Of a stretch of 64,000 bases of DNA, positions 1 through 9,413 are shown one piece after another. The stretch is taken from positions 708,911-772,910 of the forward strand of contig NZ_ML769301.1 of NCBI RefSeq assembly GCF_009720385.1, given 5' to 3'. Within the stretch, counting starts at the first letter, position 1; every line of letters begins with the position of its first letter. The stretch is from Catellatospora vulcania (GTDB taxonomy: Bacteria; Actinomycetota; Actinomycetes; Mycobacteriales; Micromonosporaceae). The notes under the pieces were generated by a model. The model saw nothing but the letters and a program-made list of their open reading frames with translations. It did no database searches and was not told where the DNA came from. The position numbers were made by a program, and so were the translations under genes.

Positions 1-80
1 CCCCCCGGCGCGGGCGTCGCCCCCGCCCCCGCCGGCCCGGCCCCTCCCCCGACGGCGTTCGGTGAGGGCACGGCCCTGGC
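1..80. other. Window edge, no supported gene
   Basis: This is a very C-rich stretch. One forward frame is open and reads as Pro/Ala-rich residues, and it could be the tail of a gene that starts before the window. That frame runs on under the well-supported reverse gene at 81-314, so I do not call it. Confidence 0.3.
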
Positions 81-314
81 TCAGTTCAGCGGCTCTCCAC
101 CGGAGACGCTGCCCTGCGGTCTGCCCGGTGCCCCGCGGCGGGACCTGATCGCTTTCTGCAGGTCCGCCAGCTGCCGGGACAACCGGACGAGCTCCGCGAT
201 GAGGTGCCGGCCGCGCAGACGAAGATCGGCGAAGTCGCCGTCGAAGTCGGCCGGTTCGGCCGTGCCGGCCCGCCGTGGCATGTCGTTCCAGTTCGGCTTG
301 TCGGCCCAGCTCAT
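81..314 (-). CDS. Hypothetical 77-residue protein
   Basis: I do not recognise the family. The product is a small, charged, soluble protein that begins MSWADKPNW. Its middle (about residues 25-58) is rich in Leu, Arg, Asp and Gln with a heptad-like pattern, so a short amphipathic helix or coiled coil is likely. The ATG at 314 is chosen because GGAG and GAGG purine boxes lie just upstream; an in-frame ATG nine codons earlier lacks such a site. No signal peptide or membrane segment is visible. The neighbours give no functional clue. Confidence 0.6.
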   Translation of the reverse strand: MSWADKPNWNDMPRRAGTAEPADFDGDFADLRLRGRHLIAELVRLSRQLADLQKAIRSRRGAPGRPQGSVSGGEPLN

Positions 315-408
315 CTCGTGCTCCTCTCCATCGGCTCGCACCTACCCCGTCCGCGCCGTCCGAAACGACCTGTTTCCGTGCGGTTGCCGGGACTCTGCGT
401 GACGAAGG

Positions 409-1365
409 TCAGGAGGCGGGCGGTCCGAGCACGACCGGGGCGCGCAGCGGGGCGGCGAGGCTCGCGTCGGCGAGCACGGTCCCGTCCGGGCGCAGCGTCA
501 GCACGCTGTTGCCGGACTCGGCCAGCAGCGCGTCGCCCGTCGCCCAGACCGCGAGGTACGGGAACGGCTTCGCCTCACCCGTGGCGGTGTCGATCAGCTG
601 GACGTTGTCCGGCTTGATCTGGTCGGGGCGCGCCACGACCCGGCTGCCGTCCGGCGACCAGGCGAACGGGCTCTGCGGCATGCCCTTCACCGGCAGGGAG
701 CGGGTCGGCTCGCCCGTCCGGGCGTCGAACAGCTGCAGGCTCTGCACCAGCTCGGCCGCCTCGCCCCGGGACCGGTCCGCGATCGGCATCGCGACCTCCT
801 TGCCGTCCCGGGTGAAGACGAAGGAGCAGGTGCTGCAGTCGTACCTGGTGTGGCTGATCCAGTGCTCGGTGGTCTTGCCCGTCGTCATGTCGACCACGGC
901 GAAACCGACCGCGAAGGGGTCCTTGCGGTTGATCGTGGCGACGAGGCGGTCGCCGTCGGCCGACCAGGGATTGAGGCCGCCGTAGAAGCCGAGCATCATG
1001 TACCGGTCGACTGCGATCACCTTGCCCCCGGCGACGTCGGCGACGCGCAGGCTCCCGCCGCCGACGGCGTGCCGCCGGCCGGTCGGGTCGAGGATGGCGT
1101 CCGCCGGCAGCTTCAGCGGCACGTAGGCCTTGCGGGCCCGGTCGAGCAGGCGGTCGCCCGCGGCGACGACCTGCCAGCCACCCGCGAGCTGCTGCGGCGT
1201 CTCACCGAGGGTGGACAGCGACGGTCCGGTGGAAGGCGCCCCCGACGGGGCCGTCCCGGCAGGCTGCGGCGAGGCGCAAGCGGCCAGCGCGGTCGCGGCG
1301 ACCGCCGCCGCGAGCAACCCGCCCATGATCGCCTTGCGCCGGGTGTGCCGCAGTGGGCCGTTCAT
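409..1365 (-). CDS. Lipoprotein with TolB/WD40-like beta-propeller
   Basis: The 318-residue product starts with a basic n-region and a long Ala/Leu stretch ending in the lipobox LAAC near residue 29, so it should be exported and lipid-anchored on the outer face of the membrane. A Pro/Ser/Thr-rich linker follows. The rest contains repeated blades with signatures such as WSADGDRL and WSPDGSRV, typical of TolB/WD40-like propellers that bind ligands or proteins. A GGAGG site precedes the ATG at 1365. No catalytic motif is visible and the ligand is unknown. A Cys pair (DCSTCS) in the middle may form a disulfide. Confidence 0.75.
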   Translation of the reverse strand: MNGPLRHTRRKAIMGGLLAAAVAATALAACASPQPAGTAPSGAPSTGPSLSTLGETPQQLAGGWQVVAAGDRLLDRARKAYVPLKLPADAILDPTGRRHAVGGGSLRVADVAGGKVIAVDRYMMLGFYGGLNPWSADGDRLVATINRKDPFAVGFAVVDMTTGKTTEHWISHTRYDCSTCSFVFTRDGKEVAMPIADRSRGEAAELVQSLQLFDARTGEPTRSLPVKGMPQSPFAWSPDGSRVVARPDQIKPDNVQLIDTATGEAKPFPYLAVWATGDALLAESGNSVLTLRPDGTVLADASLAAPLRAPVVLGPPAS

Positions 1366-1532
1366 ATGGTCGCCTCCGTGGTCGGGACGCCCGCGCGCCC
1401 ATGGTTCCGAAGGGGACGGCGTATCGCGGTGAACATGTGCGGCCGACCCCCGTGCCGCGGAACAGGATATGGCGCAGCGCGCCGCCGCGCAGTCCGGTGC
1501 GCGCTCCTGCGCCGGCGGGGGAGGAGCCCCCG

Positions 1533-2114
1533 TCAGCGGCGGTCGTAGAGGAAACCGCGCAGGGTCCGGCTCAGCCAGGGCATGACCAGATAGGTCAGGA
1601 TCGGGGCCAGCAGCAGCGGCAGGATCGCGGCGCGCACCACCATCGGCAGCGGCAGTTCGCTCAGATGCTCCGCGCCCAGCAGCTGGAACACCAGCACGCA
1701 CGGGTAGACCCCGAGGAACGACACGATCGCCATCTTCCACCGGGGCGGGGGCAGCACCGGGCGGCCGGGCAGGCTGAACCAGGTCTCCATGCCGGTGGTG
1801 GTCTCCCGCGGCTCGGCCTCCACGGCGATGCCCGCGAGATGGCGTACGACCACCTCGCGCTCCGGCGAGGTCAGCCAGCGGCTCAGGTCGCGGCCGTTGC
1901 GGAACCGCAGCACGCAGTGGTAACGCGGCTCGACGTCCTTCGGGGCGTCCCGCGGGCGCAACCAGGTCACGCCCTGGTGGCCGGGGAAGCGCGCCGACGC
2001 CGCGTTGACCTCTTCGAGCCAGCGTTCGAAATCGGCCTCCCGGCCGGGCACGACCGCCCAGGTGAACAGCACCGAGACAGGTTCGTCGTCGGGCACGGGA
2101 GCGGGCTCGGTCAC
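1533..2114 (-). CDS. Antibiotic-biosynthesis-monooxygenase-like (ABM) domain protein with membrane tail
   Basis: The 193-residue protein has two parts. Residues about 10-105 look like a dimeric alpha-beta-barrel (ABM) domain, with the pattern VVPGREADFERWL, then HQGVTWLRP and YHCVLRF. The C-terminal 70 residues hold two hydrophobic segments, as in membrane proteins annotated as ABM-type hydrolases. The GTG at 2114 follows a GGAGGG site. It ends the leftward run that includes the molybdenum hydroxylase genes (15 bp gap to the large subunit), so it may be cotranscribed with them. The substrate is unknown. Confidence 0.7.
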   Translation of the reverse strand: MTEPAPVPDDEPVSVLFTWAVVPGREADFERWLEEVNAASARFPGHQGVTWLRPRDAPKDVEPRYHCVLRFRNGRDLSRWLTSPEREVVVRHLAGIAVEAEPRETTTGMETWFSLPGRPVLPPPRWKMAIVSFLGVYPCVLVFQLLGAEHLSELPLPMVVRAAILPLLLAPILTYLVMPWLSRTLRGFLYDRR

Positions 2115-2128
2115 CGGCGGCCCTCCGG

Positions 2129-4360
2129 TTACAGCAGGGATTCGATGGTGATCGGCAGCCGGTGGTGCCGGCGGCCCGTGGCGTGCCAGATCGCGTTGGC
2201 GATCGCGGCGGCGGTGCCGACCATGCCGACCTCGCCGACGCCCTTGACGCCCAGCGGGTTGACCACGGTGTCCGTGGTCTCGATCGTCTCGATGACCACG
2301 TCGGGCGCGTCGGCGTTCACCGGGACCAGGTACTCGCCGAGGCTCGCGTTGGCCCAGCGGCCGTCCGGGCCCATGATCGTGCCCTCCAGCAGGGCGTGGC
2401 TCATGCCCCAGAGCATGCCGCCCATCAGCTGGCTGTGCGCGGTCTTGCGGTTGAGCACCCGGCCGGGGTCGAACACCCCGATGAGCTGCCGCACCCGGCA
2501 CAGGCCCAGGTCGGGGTCGACGGCCACCTGCGCGAACTGCGCGCCGAACGTCATCGTGCCGTACGGGGTGTCCATGCCCGGCGGGTTCCACGTGCCCAGC
2601 GCCTCCGCGTCGGGCATGAACGAGCGCTGCAGCAGCTCGGCGTAGGTCTCGCCGGTGCCGGGGCGGTCCCGCAGCGCCATCCGGCCGTCGCTGACCACGA
2701 CCTGCCTCGGGTCGGCGCCGTGCAGCGGCGAGTGCTCGTCGGCGACGGCCTGCGCGATGAGCTGATCGCGCAGCGCGGTCGCGGCGATGTGCACGGCGGC
2801 GCTGACCATGCCGGCCCCGGCCGAGCCGACGGCGGCGGCGGTGTTGGGCAGGTCGCTGTCGCCGTACTGGACGCGCATCCGCTCCAGCGGCACGCCCAGG
2901 CCGTCGGCGGCGACCTGGGTCATCGCGGTCGCCGAACCGGTCCCGATGTCGGAGAAGCTGGACTGCACCACGGCGCTGCCGTCGGCGAAGATGCGGGCGC
3001 GGGCCCGCTGCGGGTTGCCGGGCGGGGTCACCGGATACCCGGAGCTGGCCATGCCCCAGCCGAGCAGCCAGTTCCCGTCGCGTTGCGTGCCGGGCCGCGG
3101 GTCGCGTTCGGACCAGCGGGCCAGCTCCGCGCCGCGCCGGTAGCAGTCGCGCAGGCCTTTGCTGGACCACGGGTTGCCGCTGCCCGGATCGGTCTCGGCG
3201 TAGTTGCGCAGCCGCAGTTCGAGGGGGTCCAGGTCGAGTTTCTCGGCCAGTTCGTCCATGGACGTCTCCATGACGAACATGCCCGACGCCTCACCGGGGC
3301 AGCGGGTGAACGTCGGCGTCATGGTGTTCGCCTTGATCAGGCGGTAGACGCCCTCGTAGTCCGGGCAGGCGTACATCTGGGAGGCCACGCCCAGCGACGG
3401 CTCGGCCCAGTCGTCGAAGTGCGAGGTGGGGGAGAGCTTGTGGTGGCGGATCGCGGTCAGCCTGCCGTCGCGGTCGGCGCCCAGCGTGAGCCGCTGCTCC
3501 TGCTCCTCGCGGTGCCCGACGGAGCTGAACATCTGCTCGCGGGACAGCGCCAGCCGCACCGGGCGGTGCACCGCCCGCGCGGCGAGCGCGGCCAGCGCCG
3601 GATGGTCCCAGATCATCGCCTTGCAGCCGAAGCTGCCGCCGACGTAGTCGGTGACCACGCGGATGTGCGAGGGCATCACGTTGAGCAGCTCGGCGACGGT
3701 GTGCAGGGTGGCGTTGGGGCCCTGGGTGGCGTCGTACAGGGTGAGCCGGTCGCCCTCCCACACCGCCGTGGTCGCCGAGCACTCGATCGGGTTGTGGTGG
3801 TTGGCCGCGCAGTAGTACGTGTTCTCGACGGTCACCTGCGCGCGGTCCAGCGCCGCCGCCGCGTCGCCGCGGGCGATCCGGCCCGGGATGAACCCCGCGA
3901 AGATCTTCTCCGCCTCGTACGCCCGGTCGCGCCCCTGCTCGACCGTGGTGATCGACGCCGTCTCCTGGTAGGTGACGCGCACCAGCCGGGCCGCGTGCTC
4001 GGCCTGGTCGAGCGTCTCGGCGACGACCATGGCCAGATGCTGCCCGGCGTAGTGGATCACCTCGTCCTGCATCGGGAAGAACGTCTGCCCGGACGCCGCC
4101 GCCCCGAACAGCGACGGCAGCAGCGGCGGCACCGAGCCGCCCTTGGGCAGATTCAGGTGGTGCAGCACGGCGAGCACGCCCTCGGCCCGCTCGGCGTCGT
4201 AGGTGTCGATGAGCTCCACCCGGCCGCTCGGGATGCGCGAGGTGACCAGCACCGCGTGCGCCAGGCCGGGCAGCGCGATCTCGGCCGAGTAGCGGCCCGC
4301 GCCGGTGACCTTCGCGTGCCCGTCGACCCGGTCCAGCGGCTGCCCGATCGCGGCGGTCAT
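2129..4360 (-). CDS. Xanthine dehydrogenase family, molybdopterin-binding subunit
   Basis: The 743-residue large subunit is expected to bind the molybdenum-cytosine-dinucleotide cofactor and hydroxylate an aromatic heterocycle or aldehyde. The N-terminus begins IGQPLDRVDGHAKVTG and matches the a/b-hammerhead domain. GGSFGCK and PGEASGMFVME are cofactor-binding segments, and GVKGVGEVG near the C-terminus carries the catalytic glutamate. The ATG at 4360 overlaps the stop of the FAD subunit in an ATGA, so translation is coupled. Gene order (2Fe-2S, FAD, Mo) is the usual one for this family. The substrate cannot be read from the sequence. No accessory chaperone (XdhC/CoxF type) is adjacent. Confidence 0.9.
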   Translation of the reverse strand: MTAAIGQPLDRVDGHAKVTGAGRYSAEIALPGLAHAVLVTSRIPSGRVELIDTYDAERAEGVLAVLHHLNLPKGGSVPPLLPSLFGAAASGQTFFPMQDEVIHYAGQHLAMVVAETLDQAEHAARLVRVTYQETASITTVEQGRDRAYEAEKIFAGFIPGRIARGDAAAALDRAQVTVENTYYCAANHHNPIECSATTAVWEGDRLTLYDATQGPNATLHTVAELLNVMPSHIRVVTDYVGGSFGCKAMIWDHPALAALAARAVHRPVRLALSREQMFSSVGHREEQEQRLTLGADRDGRLTAIRHHKLSPTSHFDDWAEPSLGVASQMYACPDYEGVYRLIKANTMTPTFTRCPGEASGMFVMETSMDELAEKLDLDPLELRLRNYAETDPGSGNPWSSKGLRDCYRRGAELARWSERDPRPGTQRDGNWLLGWGMASSGYPVTPPGNPQRARARIFADGSAVVQSSFSDIGTGSATAMTQVAADGLGVPLERMRVQYGDSDLPNTAAAVGSAGAGMVSAAVHIAATALRDQLIAQAVADEHSPLHGADPRQVVVSDGRMALRDRPGTGETYAELLQRSFMPDAEALGTWNPPGMDTPYGTMTFGAQFAQVAVDPDLGLCRVRQLIGVFDPGRVLNRKTAHSQLMGGMLWGMSHALLEGTIMGPDGRWANASLGEYLVPVNADAPDVVIETIETTDTVVNPLGVKGVGEVGMVGTAAAIANAIWHATGRRHHRLPITIESLL

Positions 4361-5352
4361 GCGGCTGCTCCTCGCGCGGTGAGGGTCTCCAGCGCCCGGA
4401 TCATCGTGCGCTGTACCAGCTCGATCTTGAAGCCGTTCATGGTCTGCGGCACCGCGTCGGCCAGCTCGGCCTGCGCGGCCCGCGCGAACGTCTCCCGGGT
4501 CGCGGGCGCGCCGTGCAGCACCTGCTCGGCCTTGCGGGCCCGCCACGGCTTGGTGGCCACGCCGCCCAGCGCCAGCCGCACCTCGGCGACCACGCCGTCG
4601 GTGACCGTCAGCGCGCAGGCCGCCGAGGCGAGCGCGAACTCGTACGACTCCCGGTCGCGCACCTTCAGGTAGAGCGAGTTGCGGGCCGCGGGCAGCGCCG
4701 GGACCTCGATCGCGGTGATCAGATCGCCGTGGTTGAGCGGGTGCTCGCGTTCGGGGGTGTCCCCGGGCAGCAGGAAGAAGTCGTCGATCGCGATGGCGTG
4801 GTGGCCGCCGGAGTTCTGCACGTGGATCATCGCGTCGAGCGCGACCAGTGCCACCGCCGCGTCCGACGGGTGCGTGGCGATGCAGTGCGGGCTGGCGCCC
4901 AGCACGGCGTGGCCGCGGTTGACCCCGGCGATGGCGCTGCACCCGGTGCCCGGCTCGCGCTTGTTGCAGCTCGCCTCGGCGTCGCGGAAGTACGAGCAGC
5001 GCACCCGCTGCAGCATGTTGCCGCCCATCGAGGCCATGTTGCGCAGCTGTGCCGACGCGCCCAGCAGCAGCGCCTCGGACAGCATCGGGAAGCGGTCCAG
5101 CACGACCGGGGCCAGCGCGACGTCGTTCATGCGGGCCAGGCCGCCGACCCGCACCGCGCCGTCGGGCTGCACCTCGATGTGGTCGATGGGCAGGTCGTTG
5201 ATGTCGACCAGGCGCTGCGACGGTTCGGCGTAGATGCGCAACATGTCGATCTTCGTGGTGCCGCCGGCCAGGTACGCGCTGGTCGGGTCGGCGGCGACGG
5301 TGGCGATGGCGGTGGCCACGTCAGAGACCCGCGAATAGCTAACCGGTCGCAC
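4357..5352 (-). CDS. Xanthine dehydrogenase family, FAD-binding subunit
   Basis: The 331-residue medium subunit passes electrons from the Fe-S centres to FAD. AGGTTKIDML near residue 30 and SMGGNMLQRVRCSYFRD near residue 95 are FAD-contacting motifs of the PCMH-type fold. A Cys-containing segment with NKREPGTGCSAI follows, as in related carbon monoxide or quinoline dehydrogenase-like subunits. I choose the GTG at 5352 (MRPVSYSRV, the usual family N-terminus) because GGGAGG lies 10 bases upstream; the GTG at 5361 would sit almost on that site. The gene overlaps the 2Fe-2S gene by 14 bp and the large-subunit gene by 4 bp. Confidence 0.87.
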   Translation of the reverse strand: MRPVSYSRVSDVATAIATVAADPTSAYLAGGTTKIDMLRIYAEPSQRLVDINDLPIDHIEVQPDGAVRVGGLARMNDVALAPVVLDRFPMLSEALLLGASAQLRNMASMGGNMLQRVRCSYFRDAEASCNKREPGTGCSAIAGVNRGHAVLGASPHCIATHPSDAAVALVALDAMIHVQNSGGHHAIAIDDFFLLPGDTPEREHPLNHGDLITAIEVPALPAARNSLYLKVRDRESYEFALASAACALTVTDGVVAEVRLALGGVATKPWRARKAEQVLHGAPATRETFARAAQAELADAVPQTMNGFKIELVQRTMIRALETLTARGAAA

Positions 5353-5866
5353 CGCGTACACCTCCCACGCCGTCGCGCACGTCGCGGATGGCCGTGCGGA
5401 TGTTCGGGTACGCCGCGCACCGGCAGATGTTGCCGCTCATCCACTCGCCGATCTCCGCGTCGGAGCCGGCATGCCCCTCGGCCAGCAGCGCCACCGCCGA
5501 CATGATCTGCCCGGGGGTGCAGTAGCCGCACTGGAAGGCGTCCTCGGTCAGGAACGCCTTCTGCATCGGGTGCAGGCTGCCGTTGTCGGCCATGCCCTCG
5601 ATGGTGGTGATCTCGCGGCCCTCGCAGGCGATGGCCAGGGTCAGGCAGGCGACCACCCGCCGCTTGTCCACCCACACCGTGCACGCGCCGCAGGCGCCCT
5701 GGTTGCAGCCCTTCTTCGCGCCGGTGAGGTTCATATGGTCGCGCAGGCAGTCCAGCAGGCTGACCCGTGGTTCGATCCGCACCACGTGGGTGGCCCCGTT
5801 GACGTTGAGCACCACATCGACCCGGCCCGGTCCCTGCACGGCATCCGGCAGATGGGAAGCCACCAT
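5339..5866 (-). CDS. Xanthine dehydrogenase family, 2Fe-2S subunit
   Basis: The 175-residue small subunit carries two [2Fe-2S] clusters. CNQGACGACTVWVD with a later Cys forms the plant-ferredoxin-type site in the N-terminal half. CGYCTPGQIM with CRCAAYPNI forms the second, helical site. It relays electrons from the molybdenum centre to FAD. It is the first gene of the leftward operon, and its ATG at 5866 follows a strong GAGGAGGAG site. Length and motif order match complete family members. Confidence 0.92.
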   Translation of the reverse strand: MVASHLPDAVQGPGRVDVVLNVNGATHVVRIEPRVSLLDCLRDHMNLTGAKKGCNQGACGACTVWVDKRRVVACLTLAIACEGREITTIEGMADNGSLHPMQKAFLTEDAFQCGYCTPGQIMSAVALLAEGHAGSDAEIGEWMSGNICRCAAYPNIRTAIRDVRDGVGGVRGATG

Positions 5867-6085
5867 CGCTCCTCCTCTTCCCGCGCTTCAGGCCACGCTA
5901 TAGCAGCCAGCCGGTCATATCAGGGCGAATACGCATAGTCCGGGCCGCGCCGCGCAGCGGCCGGCAGCCGGGCCGGGCGGCACGCGCTCGTGCCCCCCGG
6001 AAGCTCGCTGGCTGAGCTGCGAAGACGTGCTAGGAAAGCGGACAATATGCCTGCATGGGAGCCGCCGGCGGGCGAGGATCGGCAC
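5867..6085. other. Divergent promoter region
   Basis: This 219-base gap separates the leftward hydroxylase operon from the rightward phosphoketolase gene. It should hold both promoters. A TATAGC hexamer reads leftward near 5896-5901 and a TAGGAA reads rightward near 6030, but I cannot pair either with a convincing -35. No clear operator palindrome is seen. Confidence 0.4.
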
Positions 6086-8485
6086 ATGACGGTGACAGAG
6101 CGACCGGGCGCCGGGCACACCGCCGGTGTGACGCACCTGCGCGACGATGACCTGAGCAGGCTCGACGCCTGGTGGCGGGCGGCCAACTACCTGACCGTGG
6201 GCCAGATCTACCTGATGTCCAACCCGCTGCTGCGCGAGCCCCTGCGGCCCGAGCACATCAAGCCGCGGCTGCTGGGCCACTGGGGGACCAGCCCCGGACT
6301 GAACATGCTGTGGGCGCACCTCAACCGGACCATCACCAACCGGGACCTCAACGCGATCTTCATCTGCGGTCCGGGCCACGGCGGCCCGGCGATCGTGGCG
6401 AACACCTGGCTGGAGGGCACCTACAGCGAGCTGTATCCGAGCGTGGACCGCAGCGAGTACGGCATGGGCCGGCTGTTCCGCCAGTTCTCGTTCCCGGGCG
6501 GCATCCCCAGCCACGTGGCGGCCGAGGTGCCGGGCTCCATCCACGAGGGCGGCGAGCTCGGCTACTCGCTGATGCACGCCTACGGCGCGGCGCTGGACAA
6601 CCCCGGGCTGCTGGTCGCCTGCGTGATCGGCGACGGCGAGGCCGAGACGGGGCCGCTGGCGTGCAGCTGGCTGGCCAACACGTTCCTCAACCCGGTCACC
6701 GACGGGGCGGTGCTGCCGATCCTGCACCTCAACGGGTACAAGATCGCCAACCCGACGGTGCTGGCCCGCATCCCCGAGGCCGACCTGATGTCGATGCTGC
6801 ACGGGTTCGGCTACCACCCGATCCTGGTGTCGGGCAGCGACCCGGTGCGGGTGCACCACGAGCTGGCGTACGCCCTCGACATGGCACTGGACGAGATCGC
6901 CGCGATCCAGTCGCACGCCCGCCAGGGCGCCGACGGCGAGCGCCCGCGCTGGCCGATGATCGTGCTGCGCACCCCGAAGGGCTGGACCGGCCCGAAGGTC
7001 GTCGACGGCGTGCCGATCGAGGGGACCTTCCGGGCGCACCAGGTGCCGCTGGCCCAGGTCCGGGACAATCCCGAGCACCTGGCGGACCTGGAGCAGTGGA
7101 TGCGCTCGTACCGACCGGAGGAGCTGTTCGACGCGACCGGCGCGCCGATGGGCTTCCTCGCGCCGCTGGCCCCGCGCGGCTCGCGCCGGATGAGCGCGAA
7201 CCCGCACACCAACGGCGGCCTGCTGCTGCGCGACCTGGTCCTGCCCGACATCCGCGGGTACGCCGTCGACGTGCCCCAACCCGGCGTGCCGCAGGCGGAG
7301 GCGACCCGGGTGCTGGGCGTCTGGCTGCGCGACGTGATCCGGTCCAACCCCGACCGGTTCCGGCTCTTCGGCCCCGACGAGGTCAACTCGAACCGGCTCG
7401 GCGCGGTGTTCGAGGTGACCGACCGCGAGTTCGACGCGCGGATCTACGCCGGCGACGACCACCTCGCGCCGACGGGCCGGGTCATCGAGGTGCTGTCGGA
7501 GCACCTGTGCGAGGGCCTGCTGGAGGGCTACCTGCTCACCGGCCGGCACGGCCTGCTGACCAGCTACGAGGCGTTCATCCACGTGATCGACTCGATGGTG
7601 AACCAGCATGCCAAGTGGCTGAAGGTGACCCGGGGCATCGAGTGGCGGCGGCCCGTCGCGTCGCTGACCTTCCTGCTGTCCAGCCACGTGTGGCGGCAGG
7701 ACCACAACGGCTTCTCGCACCAGGACCCGGGCTTCATCGACCACATGGTCAACAAGAAGGCCGAGATCACCCGGATCTACCTGCCACCGGACGCGAACAC
7801 GCTGCTGTCCACGATGGACCACTGCCTGCGCAGCCGCGACTACGTCAACGTGGTGGTGGCCGGCAAGCAGCCGCAGGCGTCCTGGCTCAACATGACAGAC
7901 GCGGCCCTGCACTGCCGCCGCGGCCTGGGCATCTGGGCCTGGGCCGGCAACGACGCGGGCGGCGTGCCGGACGTGGTGATGGCCTGCGCCGGCGATGTGC
8001 CGACGCTGGAGACCATGGCCGCGGTCGACCTGCTCCAGCGCTACCTGCCCGCGCTGAAGGTGCGCGTGGTCAACGTGGTCGACCTGATGCGGCTGCAGCC
8101 CGACACCGAACACCCGCACGGCCTGCCCGACCCGCAGTTCGACGCCATCTTCACCACCGACCGGCCGGTCGTCTTCGCCTTCCACGGCTACCCGAGCCTG
8201 ATCCACCGGCTCACCTACAAGCGCGCCAACCACCGCAACATGCACGTGCGCGGGTACCGGGAGGAGGGCACCACGACCACGCCGTTCGACATGGTGATGC
8301 TCAACGACCTGGACCGGTTCCGGCTGGTCATCGACGTCATCGACCGGGTGCCGGGGCTCGGCGTGACGGCGGCCGGGCTGCGCCAGTACATGACCGACGC
8401 GCGCCAGCGCGCCCGCGACTACACCCGCGCCAACGGCCAGGACGCGCCCGACATCACCGACTGGACCTGGCCGGGGCGGGCCTGA
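6086..8485 (+). CDS. xfp: Phosphoketolase (xylulose-5-P/fructose-6-P)
   Basis: The 799-residue protein is a full-length thiamine-diphosphate phosphoketolase. It cleaves xylulose 5-phosphate (and often fructose 6-phosphate) with phosphate to give acetyl phosphate. Supporting segments include [38 protein letters not shown] (the ThDP/Mg motif), [11 protein letters not shown] and [18 protein letters not shown] start at the ATG at 6086 (MTVTERPG), which gives the usual family length and has a GAGG box 11 bases upstream; the upstream ATG at 6047 adds residues that look untypical. The universal stress protein gene begins 4 bases after the stop, so the two are probably cotranscribed. Acetyl phosphate from this route could give ATP by substrate-level phosphorylation when respiration is limited. 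Confidence 0.95.
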   Translation: MTVTERPGAGHTAGVTHLRDDDLSRLDAWWRAANYLTVGQIYLMSNPLLREPLRPEHIKPRLLGHWGTSPGLNMLWAHLNRTITNRDLNAIFICGPGHGGPAIVANTWLEGTYSELYPSVDRSEYGMGRLFRQFSFPGGIPSHVAAEVPGSIHEGGELGYSLMHAYGAALDNPGLLVACVIGDGEAETGPLACSWLANTFLNPVTDGAVLPILHLNGYKIANPTVLARIPEADLMSMLHGFGYHPILVSGSDPVRVHHELAYALDMALDEIAAIQSHARQGADGERPRWPMIVLRTPKGWTGPKVVDGVPIEGTFRAHQVPLAQVRDNPEHLADLEQWMRSYRPEELFDATGAPMGFLAPLAPRGSRRMSANPHTNGGLLLRDLVLPDIRGYAVDVPQPGVPQAEATRVLGVWLRDVIRSNPDRFRLFGPDEVNSNRLGAVFEVTDREFDARIYAGDDHLAPTGRVIEVLSEHLCEGLLEGYLLTGRHGLLTSYEAFIHVIDSMVNQHAKWLKVTRGIEWRRPVASLTFLLSSHVWRQDHNGFSHQDPGFIDHMVNKKAEITRIYLPPDANTLLSTMDHCLRSRDYVNVVVAGKQPQASWLNMTDAALHCRRGLGIWAWAGNDAGGVPDVVMACAGDVPTLETMAAVDLLQRYLPALKVRVVNVVDLMRLQPDTEHPHGLPDPQFDAIFTTDRPVVFAFHGYPSLIHRLTYKRANHRNMHVRGYREEGTTTTPFDMVMLNDLDRFRLVIDVIDRVPGLGVTAAGLRQYMTDARQRARDYTRANGQDAPDITDWTWPGRA

Positions 8486-8489
8486 GCCG

Positions 8490-9413
8490 ATGAACAGTCT
8501 CGACGCCGGAGCCGGACCGGCGATGAACACCGAGGACGGGGGCGCCCGTCCGGTCGTGGTCGGCGTGGACGGGTCGCCGTCCTCGCTGGCCGCGGTGCGC
8601 ATCGCCACCCGTGAGGCCGCCCGGCGCCACCTGCCGCTGCGTATCGTGCACGCGTTCATCTGGCCGCTGATGCACGTCAAGATGGGCCCGTCCGAGGCGG
8701 GGCCGGGCGAGGGCGGGCTGCGCCACGACGCCGAGCGCTTCCTCGCCGAGGCGGCCGCCGCCGCCCACGAGACCGACCCGTCGGTGTCCGTGCTCACCGA
8801 CCTGATCACCGGCGCGCCGTCGCCGGTGCTGCTGCGCGCCGCCCGCGACGCCGACCTGCTCGTCATCGGCGACCGCGGGCTCGGTGGGTTCACCGGCCTG
8901 CTCGTCGGCTCGGTGGCCGTGCAGTGCACCGCGCACGGCCGCACACCGGTGCTGGTCGTACGCGGCGAGCCACGCGAGTCCGGCCCCGTGGTCGTCGGCG
9001 CGGACGGCTCGCCCGACTCCACGCCGACCATCGAGGCCGCGTTCGCCGAGGCCGAGATGCGCAAGGCGGAGGTCACCGCGGTGCACAGCTGGACCCGGGC
9101 CGGCGGGCACGCGCACGGCGAGCACCACGACCACAAACACGACAGCGCCACCGTCGCCGAGGAGGAGGGCCACCTGCTGGAGGAGGCCCTGGCCCAGGTC
9201 CGCAAGGACCACCCCGACGTGCGCACCCGCGAACACCTGGTACGCGGCCGGCCCGCCAAGGTGCTGATCGAATTGAGCAAGCAGGCCCAGCTCGTCGTCG
9301 TCGGCGCGCACGGGCGCGGCGGCCTGACCGGGCTGCTGCTCGGCTCGGTCAGTCAGCAGGTGCTGCACCACGCGTACTGCCCGGTGCTGGTGGTCCCGCG
9401 CGCGACGGGGTGA
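8490..9413 (+). CDS. Tandem-domain universal stress protein
   Basis: The 307-residue protein has two UspA domains (about residues 20-155 and 165-305). Each begins with a VVVG-DGS strand (the second reads ADGS) and ends with the ATP-binding loop (GDRGLGGFTGLLVGS and GAHGRGGLTGLLLGS). This is the architecture of Mycobacterium tuberculosis dormancy-regulon proteins such as Rv1996 and Rv2005c. The second domain carries a His-rich insert (GGHAHGEHHDHKHDS) that looks metal-binding and is not a standard family feature. The start is uncertain: ATG 8490 or ATG 8523, which has GGAG further upstream. Its stop codon abuts the stop of the converging gene. Confidence 0.92.
   Translation: MNSLDAGAGPAMNTEDGGARPVVVGVDGSPSSLAAVRIATREAARRHLPLRIVHAFIWPLMHVKMGPSEAGPGEGGLRHDAERFLAEAAAAAHETDPSVSVLTDLITGAPSPVLLRAARDADLLVIGDRGLGGFTGLLVGSVAVQCTAHGRTPVLVVRGEPRESGPVVVGADGSPDSTPTIEAAFAEAEMRKAEVTAVHSWTRAGGHAHGEHHDHKHDSATVAEEEGHLLEEALAQVRKDHPDVRTREHLVRGRPAKVLIELSKQAQLVVVGAHGRGGLTGLLLGSVSQQVLHHAYCPVLVVPRATG

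Noticed and set aside
1-402. Forward open frame from the window edge to 402
   Set aside because: It overlaps the reverse gene at 81-314, which has a clear ribosome site, and its composition looks like antisense.
2162-4672. Long forward open frame opposite the molybdenum hydroxylase genes
   Set aside because: It is the antisense shadow of GC-rich coding sequence and reads as Arg/Gly/Ala/Val-rich low complexity without known motifs.
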